A DNA stretch of 64,000 bases from Micromonospora vinacea (GCF_015751785.1 NZ_JADOTY010000001.1:2976001-3040000), one strand, 5' to 3'; positions 1 to 9,741 are shown, counted from the stretch's first letter. A program made the numbers and translations. Notes: generated by a model not told the origin, from the sequence alone.

Positions 1-305
1 GGGTGGTGACCGGGTTGCCGTCGATCGGGGTGGGGAAGACGCCGCTGGTCGGGACGTGGGATCCGCCGTCGGCCGAGCGGGGTTCCTGGTCGTCGCTGCG
101 CGACGGTGGTGACGTCGTCGGTCGGGTGTTGCGGACCCGGGACGGGGTGAAGCCGGTCTTCGTCAGCGTGGGCCATCGGATGAGCCTGGAGAACGCGACA
201 GCGCAGGTGCTCGCGTTGACCCCGCGCTACCGGCTGCCGGAGACCACCCGCACCGCCGACCGACTCTGCCGCGATGCGCTCGCCGAGGCGGAGCAGGCCG
301 GCTGA
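1..305 (+). CDS. nfi: Endonuclease V, C-terminal part (truncated by window start)
   Basis: Endonuclease V cuts DNA one phosphate 3' of deaminated bases such as hypoxanthine. Only about the last 100 residues are present, and the reading frame is open to the window edge (first full codon at 3). The segment [13 protein letters not shown] is typical of the family core, and [15 protein letters not shown] followed by [11 protein letters not shown] is its C-terminal signature. The N-terminal half, with the first catalytic acids, lies outside the window. No neighbour suggests an operon. The family call is fairly safe from these motifs; activity cannot be judged from a fragment. Confidence 0.85.
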   Translation, partial: VVTGLPSIGVGKTPLVGTWDPPSAERGSWSSLRDGGDVVGRVLRTRDGVKPVFVSVGHRMSLENATAQVLALTPRYRLPETTRTADRLCRDALAEAEQAG

Positions 306-449
306 CCGGCGGGTCAGTGCGGCCACCAGCAGGTCGCGGGCAGGGTCGTAAACCGTAACGCCGCGCACATCCGGGCCGCTCTATGACCGATGGGACAGGT
401 GGGCCGGTAGTAGCCTGACCCGCGGACCCCACCCGGGGAGAACGGCGAG

Positions 450-1520
450 GTGATGACGGTGCGTCGACGCGTGGCACGGCTCGTGGCGGTCTGCGGCCTG
501 GCGGGCGGCCTGGTGATGCTCGGCGCGTCGCCGGCGCTCGCCGACGAGGACTCGGTCCGGGTGGGCGCGGCCAGCAGCTTCGCCGCCGGTGGTTCCGCGC
601 AGGGGGTGAACGTCGCGGTGCGTAAGCGCACCGACGGGTGCGTCCTGCTGCGTACCGCGCTGAGCTTCCGCCTTCAGGGTCTTCAGCCGAACCAGGTGGC
701 GGTCGAGGTCAACGCGGGTGGGCGCTGGTTCCCGGTGGCCGTCACCGGCGGTGCTGGAAACGTGTCGACCGCGCAGACGTCACCGTTGAAGCCGACGCTG
801 TGCAAGGGCAAGGGCATCACGGTGCGTTACCGGGTGGGGTTCGCGGCGGGTGCGCCCGGCGGCCGTCTCCTGGTCACCGGTGCGGGCATCAGCGCCGCCG
901 GCCAGACGCTGGGTCACGCCACCGACGCGGCCCGGCTGACCGGAGGGCGGGTGACCCCGTCGCCGACTCCGTCGCCGTCGAAGAAGCCGACGCCCACCCC
1001 GAGCCCGACCGAGGTCGCGACAGCCGACGACGCGGTGAACCCGGCGGCGTTGGGCGGGGTGTCCGGCGCACCGGACACCACGGCGACCGCCGCCGAATCG
1101 TCCGGAGGAGGATCACCGGTGATGTACTTCGGCATTGTGCTGGTGGCGGTTGGGCTGCTGCTCATCGTGCTGCTCGTTCGTCGTTCGCGGCAGGACCGGA
1201 AACCGTCCGACGACGAGCCGGCCGCCCTGCCGGGCAACCCCGGCGGCACCACCTACCGCGCCGGGGGTGGGTTGCCGGCCGCGCCCGGTCGCCCCGGCCA
1301 GGTGTACGGCCAGCAGCCGCCGGCCGCCGCCTGGGGTGGTCCGGTGCCGTCCCCGCGTCCCGCCACCGGCGGGGTCTACGGTGCCCGGCCGGACACTCCC
1401 GCTCCGGCGCCGGAGGCGACCCAGCCGATGCCGGGTGGGCCCGACGGTCGCCGGTTGCCGGGTGACCCGCCCACCGACGGCGGGGGCCACACCGTGTTCA
1501 TTCCCCGGCTCCCCGGCTGA
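450..1520 (+). CDS. Secreted, membrane-anchored Pro-rich protein, unknown function
   Basis: I do not recognise a family. The product is 356 residues with an N-terminal signal peptide (cleavage near ALA-DE, about residue 31), an extracellular domain of about 130 residues, a Pro/Thr/Ser linker (TPSPTPSPSKKPTPTPSP) at about 170-190, one membrane helix at about 224-243 followed by RRSRQ, and a Pro/Gly-rich cytoplasmic tail ending in HTVFIPRLPG. The GTG at 450 has GGGGAG 9 bases upstream; ATG at 453 is an alternative. The layout is that of a type I membrane protein exposing a small domain to the cell wall. A stop-anchored surface protein is inference. Confidence 0.75.
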   Translation: MMTVRRRVARLVAVCGLAGGLVMLGASPALADEDSVRVGAASSFAAGGSAQGVNVAVRKRTDGCVLLRTALSFRLQGLQPNQVAVEVNAGGRWFPVAVTGGAGNVSTAQTSPLKPTLCKGKGITVRYRVGFAAGAPGGRLLVTGAGISAAGQTLGHATDAARLTGGRVTPSPTPSPSKKPTPTPSPTEVATADDAVNPAALGGVSGAPDTTATAAESSGGGSPVMYFGIVLVAVGLLLIVLLVRRSRQDRKPSDDEPAALPGNPGGTTYRAGGGLPAAPGRPGQVYGQQPPAAAWGGPVPSPRPATGGVYGARPDTPAPAPEATQPMPGGPDGRRLPGDPPTDGGGHTVFIPRLPG

Positions 1521-1590
1521 GCGGAGCAGGGCCCGGCCCCTCCGTTACGCTCAGGATCGGTGTCTAACCTGCGGCCAAGGAGTGGAACAC

Positions 1591-2976
1591 GTGTCTGATC
1601 TGTCCCAGATCGTGAAGGCGTACGACGTCCGCGGGACGGTGCCGGACCAGTGGGACGAACGGGCCGCCGAGGCGCTGGGTGCCGCCTTCACCCAACTCCT
1701 CAACTCCACCGACGAGCCGGGCGACGCTGTCGTCGTCGGGTACGACATGCGGGCCACCTCGCCCGGCTTGGCCGCCGCGTTCGCCGCTGGCGTACGCGCC
1801 GAGGGGCGCTCGGTGATCGAGATCGGCCTCGCCTCCACCGACCTGCTCTACTACGCGTCCGGCTCGCTCGACCTGCCCGGCGCGATGTTCACGGCCAGTC
1901 ACAACCCCGCGCAGTACAACGGCATCAAGATGTGCCGCTCCGGTGCCCGCCCGATCGGCCAGGAGAGCGGTCTGGCCGAGATCCGGGAGCGGGCCCAGGC
2001 CCTCCTGGATTCGGGCGACGCCCGTCCCGCCGGTGCGCCGACCCGGCCCGCCGAGCGGCGCGACCTGCTCCCCGACTACGCCGGCTACCTGCGCAAGCTG
2101 GTCGACCTCTCGGGCATCCGGCCGTTGAAGGTGGTCGTCGACGCCGGTAACGGCATGGGCGGCTTCACCGTTCCGACAGTGCTGGGCGACGCGGCCCTGT
2201 CGCCGTTGCCGCTGGAGATCGTGCCGCTCTACTTCGAGTTGGACGGCAGTTTCCCCAACCACGAGGCCAACCCTCTGGACCCGGCGAACCTGGTCGACCT
2301 CCAGCGCGCTGTGGTCGAGCACGGGGCCGACATCGGGTTGGCGTTCGACGGTGACGCCGACCGGTGCTTCGTGGTGGACGAGCGCGGCGAGCCGGTCTCG
2401 CCATCGGCGATCACCGCCCTCGTCGCCGCCCGTGAGCTGGCCAAGCACCCGGGTTCCACTGTGATCCACGGCCTGATCACCTCCAGCGCGGTCGCGGAGA
2501 TCATCCGAGAGCACGGTGGGAAGCCGGTCGTGGCCCGGGTCGGGCACTCCTTCATCAAGGCGGAGATGGCCCGCACCAACGCCGTCTTCGGCGGCGAGCA
2601 CTCCGCGCACTATTACTTCCGGGACTTCTGGTTCGCCGACACCGGGATGCTCGCGGCGATGCACACGCTGGCCGCGCTGGGCGAGCAGTCGCTGCCGCTC
2701 TCCGTGTTGGCCGGTGAGTACGAGCGCTACATCGCCTCCGGCGAGATCAACTCGACGGTGGTCGACCAGGCGGCGGCGGTGGCCGAGGTTCGCGAGGCGT
2801 ACCCCGACGCGGTGGCCGACGAGATGGACGGGCTCACCCTGCGTTTCCCCGACGGCGCGTGGTTCAACCTGCGCGCCTCCAACACGGAGCCGCTGCTGCG
2901 GCTCAACGTCGAGGCGCCCACCCGGGATCGGATGGTCTCGCTCCGGGACGACGTGCTCGACCGCGTTCGCCGATAA
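1591..2976 (+). CDS. manB: Phosphomannomutase/phosphoglucomutase
   Basis: Interconverts mannose-6-phosphate and mannose-1-phosphate in the cytosol, feeding GDP-mannose for mannosylated lipids and glycans. The 461-residue product has the alpha-D-phosphohexomutase fold. The phosphoserine loop TASHNP has Ser at about 103, the Mg-binding loop DGDADR lies at about 253-258, GEHSAHYYFRD is the sugar-binding loop, and RASNTEP binds phosphate near the C-terminus. The GTG at 1591 has AAGGAG at 1578-1583; longer in-frame extensions would overlap the preceding gene. It starts a mannose-metabolism block that continues to manA. Phosphoglucomutase activity cannot be excluded. Confidence 0.95.
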   Translation: MSDLSQIVKAYDVRGTVPDQWDERAAEALGAAFTQLLNSTDEPGDAVVVGYDMRATSPGLAAAFAAGVRAEGRSVIEIGLASTDLLYYASGSLDLPGAMFTASHNPAQYNGIKMCRSGARPIGQESGLAEIRERAQALLDSGDARPAGAPTRPAERRDLLPDYAGYLRKLVDLSGIRPLKVVVDAGNGMGGFTVPTVLGDAALSPLPLEIVPLYFELDGSFPNHEANPLDPANLVDLQRAVVEHGADIGLAFDGDADRCFVVDERGEPVSPSAITALVAARELAKHPGSTVIHGLITSSAVAEIIREHGGKPVVARVGHSFIKAEMARTNAVFGGEHSAHYYFRDFWFADTGMLAAMHTLAALGEQSLPLSVLAGEYERYIASGEINSTVVDQAAAVAEVREAYPDAVADEMDGLTLRFPDGAWFNLRASNTEPLLRLNVEAPTRDRMVSLRDDVLDRVRR

Positions 2977-3037
2977 GATCGCCTGCGCCGGTCGGCACCG
3001 CCGTCGGTCAAGCCGCACACGTGGAAGGAGCCGTGCC

Positions 3038-3223
3038 ATGGCCCTGGATCCGCAGTTGCTCGAGATCCTTGCCTGTCCGGACACGCACCACGCCCCGCTC
3101 ACCTACGATGCCGAGGCGCAGACGTTGACCTGCACGGAGTGCGGCCGGATCTTCGAGGTCCGCGACGACGTGCCGGTGCTGCTGCTCGACGAGGCGCGCG
3201 GCGGCCCCGGGCAGTCCTCATGA
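3038..3223 (+). CDS. Trm112-like/UPF0434 small zinc-ribbon protein
   Basis: A 61-residue protein of the Trm112/YcaR type. Cys pairs LACPDTH and LTCTECGRIF form a zinc ribbon, and RDDVPVLLLDEA is the hydrophobic tail typical of the family. Eukaryotic Trm112 activates methyltransferases; the bacterial role is unclear. ATG at 3038 has GAAGGAG at 3024-3030. Its TGA overlaps the ATG of the SIS gene (ATGA at 3220-3223), so translation is probably coupled. Its place between manB and the SIS gene is a common actinobacterial arrangement, as far as I recall. Family call firm, function unknown. Confidence 0.85.
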   Translation: MALDPQLLEILACPDTHHAPLTYDAEAQTLTCTECGRIFEVRDDVPVLLLDEARGGPGQSS

Positions 3224-4416
3224 TCGACGGTACGGCCGGGGTCAGCGGGCGTCGTGACGCCGACGAGGCCCTGCTCGACAACCCGCAGGCGTTGGCCGAG
3301 GCCGACCCGGGCGGCATGCTCCGGCACACCGCGTCGGCAGGCGCGCAGGTTCGGGAGAGCGCCGCACTGGCGGCTGAGGCGAACCTCGCGGTGCTCGCCG
3401 ACGACGGGCGGCCCCGAGCCGTCGTGATCGCCGGCATCGGCACGGCGGGGCGTACCGGGGACGTGCTGGCCACTGTCGCCGGGCCGCGCTGCCCGGTCCC
3501 GATCATCGGGCACCGCTCCGCCGGCGTACCCGGTTGGGTGGGTGCGGCCGACGTGGTGATCGCGGTGAGCGCGTCGGGGCGTAGCCCGGAGGCGCTCGGC
3601 GCCGCCGAGGCGGCCCACCGGCGTGGTGCCCGACTCGTCGCCGTGGGCGCACCGGACTCGCAGTTGCAGTCGATCGCCGAGCAGGCCCGGGCGCCGTTCA
3701 TTCCGGTGCCCCGGCGTGCCCCGGCACGGGCCAGCCTCTGGGCGCTCACCGTGCCGGTCCTGCTCGCCGCCCGTTCCCTCGGGCTCGTGAAGGTCAACGA
3801 GGCGGACCTGGCGGAGACCGCTGCCCGGCTCGACGCGGACGCCGACCGCTGCCGTTCCGCAGCCGAGTCCTTCGTCAACCCGGCGAAGTCACTGGCGCTG
3901 GGTCTGGCCGGCTCGATCCCGATCGTCTGGGGCTCGTCCCCGCTGGCCACTGTGGCGGCCCGCCGGTTCGGCGACACACTGTCGGCGAACGCCCGCTACC
4001 CGGTGGTCACCGGGGCGCTGGGTGAGGCCGGGCGGGGTCGCGTCGGGCTGCTCGACGGCGTCTTCGGGGGCCTGGCCGAGGGGGAGCGGGACATCTTCGC
4101 CGACCCGGCCGAGGACGACGGCGAGGGCACCCGGCTACGGCTGGTGCTGCTGCGTGACGGCGGGCTCAACGCCGAGGACGACACCGACGAGCCGCTCGCC
4201 GTCGAGGAGCGCCGTGCGGACGCGGTGCAGACCCTCGCGGAGCGCCGTGGCGTGCGGTGCGACGTGGTGACCGCCGAGGGCGGCTCCGCCCTGGAGCGGC
4301 TGGCGTCGCTGATCGCCGTTCCGGATTTCGCCTCGATCTACCTTGCTCTGGCACATGGGCTGGACCCGATGGCCGTTCCGGCCATCACCGAGATGAAGGA
4401 GCTGTCGAACCAGTGA
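3220..4416 (+). CDS. SIS-domain sugar isomerase-like protein (phosphomannose isomerase-like C-terminus)
   Basis: A 398-residue protein related to bifunctional phosphoglucose/phosphomannose isomerases and to mycobacterial Rv3256c. The first SIS domain (about 55-160) holds VVIAGIGTAGRTGD and VIAVSASGRSPEAL, the sugar-phosphate loop. The second half carries IPIVWGSSPLATVAARRFGD and the C-terminal LALAHGLDPMAVPAITEMK, which resembles the isomerase tail. The ATG overlaps the stop of the Trm112-like gene by four bases. Placement between manB and manA suggests sugar-phosphate isomerisation or sensing. As manA is also present, this protein may have a distinct or regulatory role. Confidence 0.8.
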   Translation: MIDGTAGVSGRRDADEALLDNPQALAEADPGGMLRHTASAGAQVRESAALAAEANLAVLADDGRPRAVVIAGIGTAGRTGDVLATVAGPRCPVPIIGHRSAGVPGWVGAADVVIAVSASGRSPEALGAAEAAHRRGARLVAVGAPDSQLQSIAEQARAPFIPVPRRAPARASLWALTVPVLLAARSLGLVKVNEADLAETAARLDADADRCRSAAESFVNPAKSLALGLAGSIPIVWGSSPLATVAARRFGDTLSANARYPVVTGALGEAGRGRVGLLDGVFGGLAEGERDIFADPAEDDGEGTRLRLVLLRDGGLNAEDDTDEPLAVEERRADAVQTLAERRGVRCDVVTAEGGSALERLASLIAVPDFASIYLALAHGLDPMAVPAITEMKELSNQ

Positions 4417-4487
4417 ACGAACGTAGGGGGCGGCGCGTCATGCGCGGACCGGTCGGCTTCGTGCGGCGAAGCGGAGCGGTGGCATGA
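4413..4487 (+). CDS. Possible 24-codon bridging ORF
   Basis: A GTG at 4413 overlaps the stop of the SIS gene and opens a 24-codon Arg-rich frame. It ends in a TGA that overlaps the ATG of the cation transporter gene (ATGA at 4484-4487). Overlap at both ends is what a translational-coupling leader would look like. The peptide (VNERRGRRV...) has no recognisable domain, and GC-rich DNA gives such frames by chance, so this is a weak call. Confidence 0.25.
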   Translation: MNERRGRRVMRGPVGFVRRSGAVA

Positions 4488-5485
4488 GCGCCAACGGTGG
4501 GACGAAGGCGATTGTCGCCGCCCTGCTGGCCAACGTCGGCATCGCCGTCACCAAGTTCATTGCGTTCCTGCTCTCCGGCTCGTCGTCGATGCTGGCCGAG
4601 GCGGTCCACTCGGTCGCCGACTCCGGCAACCAGGGCCTCCTGCTGCTCGGCGGCAAGCGGGCGAAGCGCGCGGCCACCCCGGAACACCCGTTCGGGTACG
4701 GCCGGGAGCGCTACATCTACGCGTTCATCGTGTCCATCGTGCTGTTCAGCATCGGTGGCCTGTTCGCGCTCTACGAGGCCTACCACAAGTGGCATCACAA
4801 GGGCGGCATCGACTCCTGGCAGTGGCTGCCGGTGGCCGTGCTGGTTTCGGCGATCATCATGGAGTCGTTCTCGTTCCGGACCGCCATCAAGGAGTCCAAC
4901 CACGTCCGGGGCAACCAGTCCTGGGTGCGTTTCATCCGCCGGGCCAAGGCCCCGGAGCTGCCGGTGGTGCTCCTGGAGGACTTCGGCGCGCTTGTCGGTC
5001 TGGTGTTCGCCCTGTTCGGCGTCACCATGACGCTGATCACCGGCAACGGCGAGTGGGACGCTGCCGGCACCGCGATGATCGGCGTCCTGCTGGTCGTCAT
5101 CGCCGTCGTGCTGGCCATCGAGACGAAGAGCCTGCTGCTCGGTGAGGGCGCCGAGGCGTCCGACCTGGCCGCCATCGAGCGGGCCGTCACCGACGGTCCC
5201 GAGGTGGAGCGGATCATCCACATGAAGACGCTCTACCTGGGCCCGGAAGAGCTGATGGTGGCCGCCAAGATCGCCGTTCCGGAGTGGAAGAGCGCCCACG
5301 ACCTGGCGCGCGGCATCAACGCCGTGGAGGCGCGGATCCGCGCCGCGGTGCCGATCGCCCGGGTGATCTACCTGGAGCCGGACGTCTACAGCGTCGCTGC
5401 CGCCGAGGCCGGCACGGGCGCCGCCGCCGACACCGCCGTGCCGCAGGACGCGTCGGGCGAGGCGGCCGGGCGGCCCGGGGGCTGA
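4484..5485 (+). CDS. Cation diffusion facilitator family transporter
   Basis: Probably exports divalent metal (Zn, Co, Fe or Mn) in exchange for protons across the cytoplasmic membrane. The 333-residue product has six predicted helices. The CDF signature SSSMLAEAVHSVADSGNQ lies in helix 2, with HSxxD metal ligands, and HPFGYGRERY follows. Helix 5 has LLEDFGALVGL, so one metal-site position is Glu-Asp rather than the common HxxxD. A cytoplasmic domain with VERIIHMKTLYLGPEELMV ends the protein, plus a 35-residue Ala/Gly-rich tail. It sits inside the mannose block, four bases before manA. Metal specificity cannot be read from sequence. Confidence 0.9.
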   Translation: MSANGGTKAIVAALLANVGIAVTKFIAFLLSGSSSMLAEAVHSVADSGNQGLLLLGGKRAKRAATPEHPFGYGRERYIYAFIVSIVLFSIGGLFALYEAYHKWHHKGGIDSWQWLPVAVLVSAIIMESFSFRTAIKESNHVRGNQSWVRFIRRAKAPELPVVLLEDFGALVGLVFALFGVTMTLITGNGEWDAAGTAMIGVLLVVIAVVLAIETKSLLLGEGAEASDLAAIERAVTDGPEVERIIHMKTLYLGPEELMVAAKIAVPEWKSAHDLARGINAVEARIRAAVPIARVIYLEPDVYSVAAAEAGTGAAADTAVPQDASGEAAGRPGG

Positions 5486-5488
5486 CGG

Positions 5489-6652
5489 GTGGAGCCACTG
5501 TACGGGCCGATCCGGGACTACGCCTGGGGCTCCCGCTCGGCCATCGCCCTCCTCCAGGGGCGCTCGGTGCCGAGCGCGGGCCCGGAGGCGGAGCTGTGGT
5601 TGGGGGCCCATCCGGGCGCCCCGGCGCACGTGGATCGCGCCGGTCTGCGGGTGAGCCTCTGTGACCTTGTGCGGGACGAACCAGGGCAGTGGCTCGGCCA
5701 ACGGGTCTCCGAGCGGTTCGGTAGTCGGCTGCCGTTCCTGCTCAAGGTGCTCGCGGCCGACGCCCCGCTGAGCCTGCAGGCCCACCCGGACGCCGAGCAG
5801 GCGCAGGCCGGCTACGCGGCGGAGGCGGGGCGCCCCGAGGGGCAGCGCAACTACTCCGACCCGCACCACAAGCCGGAGTTGCTGGTCGCGCTCACCCCGT
5901 TCGAGGCGCTCTGCGGGTTCCGGGATCCGGCGGAGTCCGCCGAGGCGCTCGCCGCGTTCGGCGTACCGGCGTTGGCGCCGGTGGTCGCCGCGTTGCGGGC
6001 CGGACCGGCGGGGCTGCGGACGGCGGTGCGGACGCTGCTCGGCTGGCCGGTCGCCGACCGGCACCGGCTACTGGCTGCCGCGGTGGCATCACCGACCGAC
6101 GGCCCGGACGCGGAGCTGACCCGCCGGCTGGCCAAGGCGTACCCGGGCGATCCGGGTGCGCTGGTCGCGCTGCTGCTGCACCACGTGCGGCTGGTGGCGG
6201 GGGAGGGGATCTGGATGCCCGCCGGCAACCTGCACGCCTACCTGAGCGGCTGCGGAGTGGAGATCATGGCGGCCAGCGACAACGTGCTGCGGGGCGGGCT
6301 GACCCCGAAGCGGGTGGACGTCGACGAGTTGCTGCGGGTTCTGCGCTTCGAGGTGCTCGACGATCCGGTGCGGGCGCCGCAGCCGGTCGGCCCGGGTGTG
6401 GACTGGTGGCCCGTGCCGGTGGACGATTTCGCGCTGCACCGGGTGCGGGTCGACGCGGCGGTGCCCTCGGTGACGCTGCCGCTGCCCGGCCCCCGGGTGG
6501 TTCTCTGCGCCGGCGGCTCGATCACCGTGGACGACGGTGCCGGCGCGTTGACGCTGGCCTCGGGCGAGGCGGCGATCGGTACGTCGTCCGGCGCGGCGCT
6601 GCGCATCGACGGCGCCGGGGTGGCGTTCGTGGCGACGTCCGGGTTGCGCTGA
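5489..6652 (+). CDS. manA: Mannose-6-phosphate isomerase, class I
   Basis: Interconverts fructose-6-P and mannose-6-P, the entry to GDP-mannose. The 387-residue product is a cupin-type zinc enzyme. Zinc ligand motifs are visible: LQAHPD (Gln and His), DPHHKPELL (Glu) and NLHAYLSG (His), followed by the active-site Arg region GLTPKRVDVDELL. GTG at 5489 lies 3 bases after the transporter stop, so it is probably cotranscribed with the upstream genes. Together with manB it completes the route from fructose-6-P to mannose-1-P. High confidence for family and reaction. Confidence 0.95.
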   Translation: MEPLYGPIRDYAWGSRSAIALLQGRSVPSAGPEAELWLGAHPGAPAHVDRAGLRVSLCDLVRDEPGQWLGQRVSERFGSRLPFLLKVLAADAPLSLQAHPDAEQAQAGYAAEAGRPEGQRNYSDPHHKPELLVALTPFEALCGFRDPAESAEALAAFGVPALAPVVAALRAGPAGLRTAVRTLLGWPVADRHRLLAAAVASPTDGPDAELTRRLAKAYPGDPGALVALLLHHVRLVAGEGIWMPAGNLHAYLSGCGVEIMAASDNVLRGGLTPKRVDVDELLRVLRFEVLDDPVRAPQPVGPGVDWWPVPVDDFALHRVRVDAAVPSVTLPLPGPRVVLCAGGSITVDDGAGALTLASGEAAIGTSSGAALRIDGAGVAFVATSGLR

Positions 6653-6928
6653 CCGCTCCGCCCAACGACACAAGTCCGACTTTCCCGGAATAGCTTGACG
6701 TCACCCTGCCTGAGTGTGACTCTATGAGTACGCAGCGTTATCGCGACGACGGTCCGAGAACGTGCGGGGGAACCAAACCGGGGGGATGCACGGGGCGGGC
6801 GGGACGTGGGCGGGAAAGTCCGTCCATCACCGACCGCCCCGTGCGCTGTGTGTGGACCGTGCCTGCCGCCCGTCACCGACGCGCGTAAGGTGGAGGGTCG
6901 GCGCAGACATCGTTCGACAGGAGCTTTC
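6653..6928 (+). other. manA-ahcY intergenic leader region
   Basis: There are 276 bases without a convincing gene. TTGACG at 6695-6700 could be a -35 box. A 54-codon ATG frame from 6725 has no RBS. G-rich runs around 6764-6810 (GGGGGAACC and CCGGGGGGATGC) could fold, but I could not match them to a known riboswitch. It most likely holds the ahcY promoter and 5' UTR. Confidence 0.4.
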
Positions 6929-8428
<1,500 letters not shown>

Positions 8429-8441
8429 TCGGCATCTCCGG

Positions 8442-8471
8442 ACCGGGTCGGCTGTTCGCAGCCGGCCCGGT
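8442..8471 (+). terminator. Terminator hairpin after ahcY
   Basis: A 13-bp stem with one mismatch (8442-8454 with 8459-8471) closes a TTCG tetraloop, 14 bases after the ahcY stop. There is no long T run, which is normal for actinobacterial terminators. Confidence 0.65.
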
Positions 8472-8521
8472 TCGTCGTCTCCGCCGCTGGTTCGGCGCGG
8501 CGCAGTGTCTCCGCCGCCGGT

Positions 8522-8680
8522 TCAGCCCGAGCGAGGGCCGCGCCGGGTGGGCCGGAACCACGTCCAGACGCACCAGATCAGCCAGGTGACCGACACGACG
8601 GTGGCCAGCGCCCGCAGGCGTAGCGCACTGAGCAGCAGCACCACTGCCAGCACTGCCAACCACGGCAGGAATCCCCTCAC
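8522..8680 (-). CDS. Small 52-residue membrane protein
   Basis: Read on the minus strand from a GTG at 8680, this frame encodes 52 residues. The N-terminus is VRGFLPWLAVLAVVLLLS, then a short basic patch RLRAL, then a second hydrophobic Trp-rich stretch (TVVSVTWLIWCVWTW), ending in the basic tail FRPTRRGPRSG. The strong sequence GGAAGGA lies 8 bases upstream of the start. Two short helices with a positive C-terminus are typical of small membrane proteins. I do not recognise a family. It lies between ahcY and efeU, pointing away from efeU, and may share a divergent promoter region with it. Confidence 0.6.
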   Translation of the reverse strand: MRGFLPWLAVLAVVLLLSALRLRALATVVSVTWLIWCVWTWFRPTRRGPRSG

Positions 8681-8786
8681 GTCGGGGATCCTTCCACAGC
8701 CGAGCGCCGGCGGGCCGGCTGCCGGTCCTTGTGACGGGCTCAGTGAGCTTGTCGTGAACGACTTGACGAGGGCCGTGAGCAGGGAG

Positions 8787-8805
8787 GAAGGTATGCCTGC
8801 CCTAA
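8787..8805 (+). promoter_or_regulatory. Putative iron box 1 (IdeR/DtxR-like operator)
   Basis: The 19-mer GAAGGTATGCCTGCCCTAA matches 12 of 19 positions of the palindromic IdeR/DtxR consensus TTAGGTTAGGCTAACCTAA as I recall it. It lies 37 bases before the efeU start. Iron-loaded IdeR would repress here. Confidence 0.5.
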
Positions 8806-8811
8806 GTCAGC

Positions 8812-8830
8812 CAAGGCGTGCCTAACCTAC
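8812..8830 (+). promoter_or_regulatory. Putative iron box 2 (IdeR/DtxR-like operator)
   Basis: CAAGGCGTGCCTAACCTAC also matches 12 of 19 consensus positions. It is spaced 25 bp from box 1, with the right half GCCTAACCTA almost perfect. Two adjacent boxes ahead of an iron importer support iron-dependent repression. Confidence 0.55.
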
Positions 8831-8841
8831 TCGGAGCCCGG

Positions 8842-9741
8842 ATGTTCGCCACCTACCTGATCGGCCTGCGGGAAGGGCTCGAAGCCACCCTGGTGGTCAG
8901 CATCCTGGTCGCCTTCCTGGTGAAGTCGCAGCGCCGGGACCGGTTGCCGCAGGTCTGGGCCGGCGTCGGCCTGGCCGTGGCGCTCTCGGTGCTCTTCGGC
9001 TGGCTGATCGAGTACACGTCGACCTCGCTGCTGTCCCGCTCCGAGGATCGTGAGTTGTTCGAGGCGATCACCTCGGTCGCCGCCGTGGTCTTCGTGACCT
9101 GGATGATCTTCTGGATGCGCCGGGCCGCCCGGACCATCGCCGGCGAACTGCGGGGCAAGCTCACCGAGGCGCTGGCCGTCGGGTCCCTTGCCGTCGCCGG
9201 AATGGCCTTCCTCGCGGTGATCCGCGAGGGCCTGGAGACCGCGCTGATCTTCTACTCGGCCGCCCAGGGCGCGGCCGGCGACAGCGGCCCGCTGCTCGCG
9301 TTGATCGGCGGCATCGTCACCGCCGTGGTCCTCGGCGTGCTGCTCTACGCCAGCGCCCTGCGCATCAACCTCAGCAAGTTCTTCACCTGGACCGGCGCGC
9401 TGCTGATCCTGGTCGCCGCCGGCATCCTCAAGTACGGCGTGCACGACTTCCAGGAGGCCGGCGTCCTGCCTGGCCTGAACAACCTGGCCTTCGACATCAC
9501 CGGCGTGCTCGATCCGACCACCTGGTACGCGGCGCTGCTCGCCGGCATGTTCAACGTGACTCCCGCGCCCACCGTGCTGGAGATGATCGCCTGGGTCGCG
9601 TACGCCGTACCGGTGCTCCTGCTCTTCCTGCGACCGGCCCGGCGCAAGCCGGCACCCGCCGCGACCACCACCACCGTCACCGAGCGCGGGGCCGACACCG
9701 GCGCCGAGGCCGAGGCGGCGTCGACGCCGCAGCGTGCCTGA
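8842..9741 (+). CDS. efeU: EfeU iron permease (FTR1 family)
   Basis: Membrane permease of the EfeUOB elemental iron importer. The 299-residue product has seven predicted helices. It carries the two REGLE motifs that bind iron in FTR1-type permeases: REGLEAT at about 10-16 and REGLETAL at about 130. A Lys/Ala/Thr-rich cytoplasmic tail ends it. ATG at 8842 was chosen because GGAG lies 5 bases upstream; an upstream GTG at 8818 would overlap the second iron box. It leads the efeUOB operon, with 22 bases to efeO. Confidence 0.93.
   Translation: MFATYLIGLREGLEATLVVSILVAFLVKSQRRDRLPQVWAGVGLAVALSVLFGWLIEYTSTSLLSRSEDRELFEAITSVAAVVFVTWMIFWMRRAARTIAGELRGKLTEALAVGSLAVAGMAFLAVIREGLETALIFYSAAQGAAGDSGPLLALIGGIVTAVVLGVLLYASALRINLSKFFTWTGALLILVAAGILKYGVHDFQEAGVLPGLNNLAFDITGVLDPTTWYAALLAGMFNVTPAPTVLEMIAWVAYAVPVLLLFLRPARRKPAPAATTTTVTERGADTGAEAEAASTPQRA

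Noticed and set aside
6760..6830. A c-di-AMP (ydaO-type) or SAH riboswitch before ahcY
   Set aside because: GGGGGAACC resembles part of the ydaO core, but the conserved downstream segments are absent, and the SAH riboswitch core was not found.
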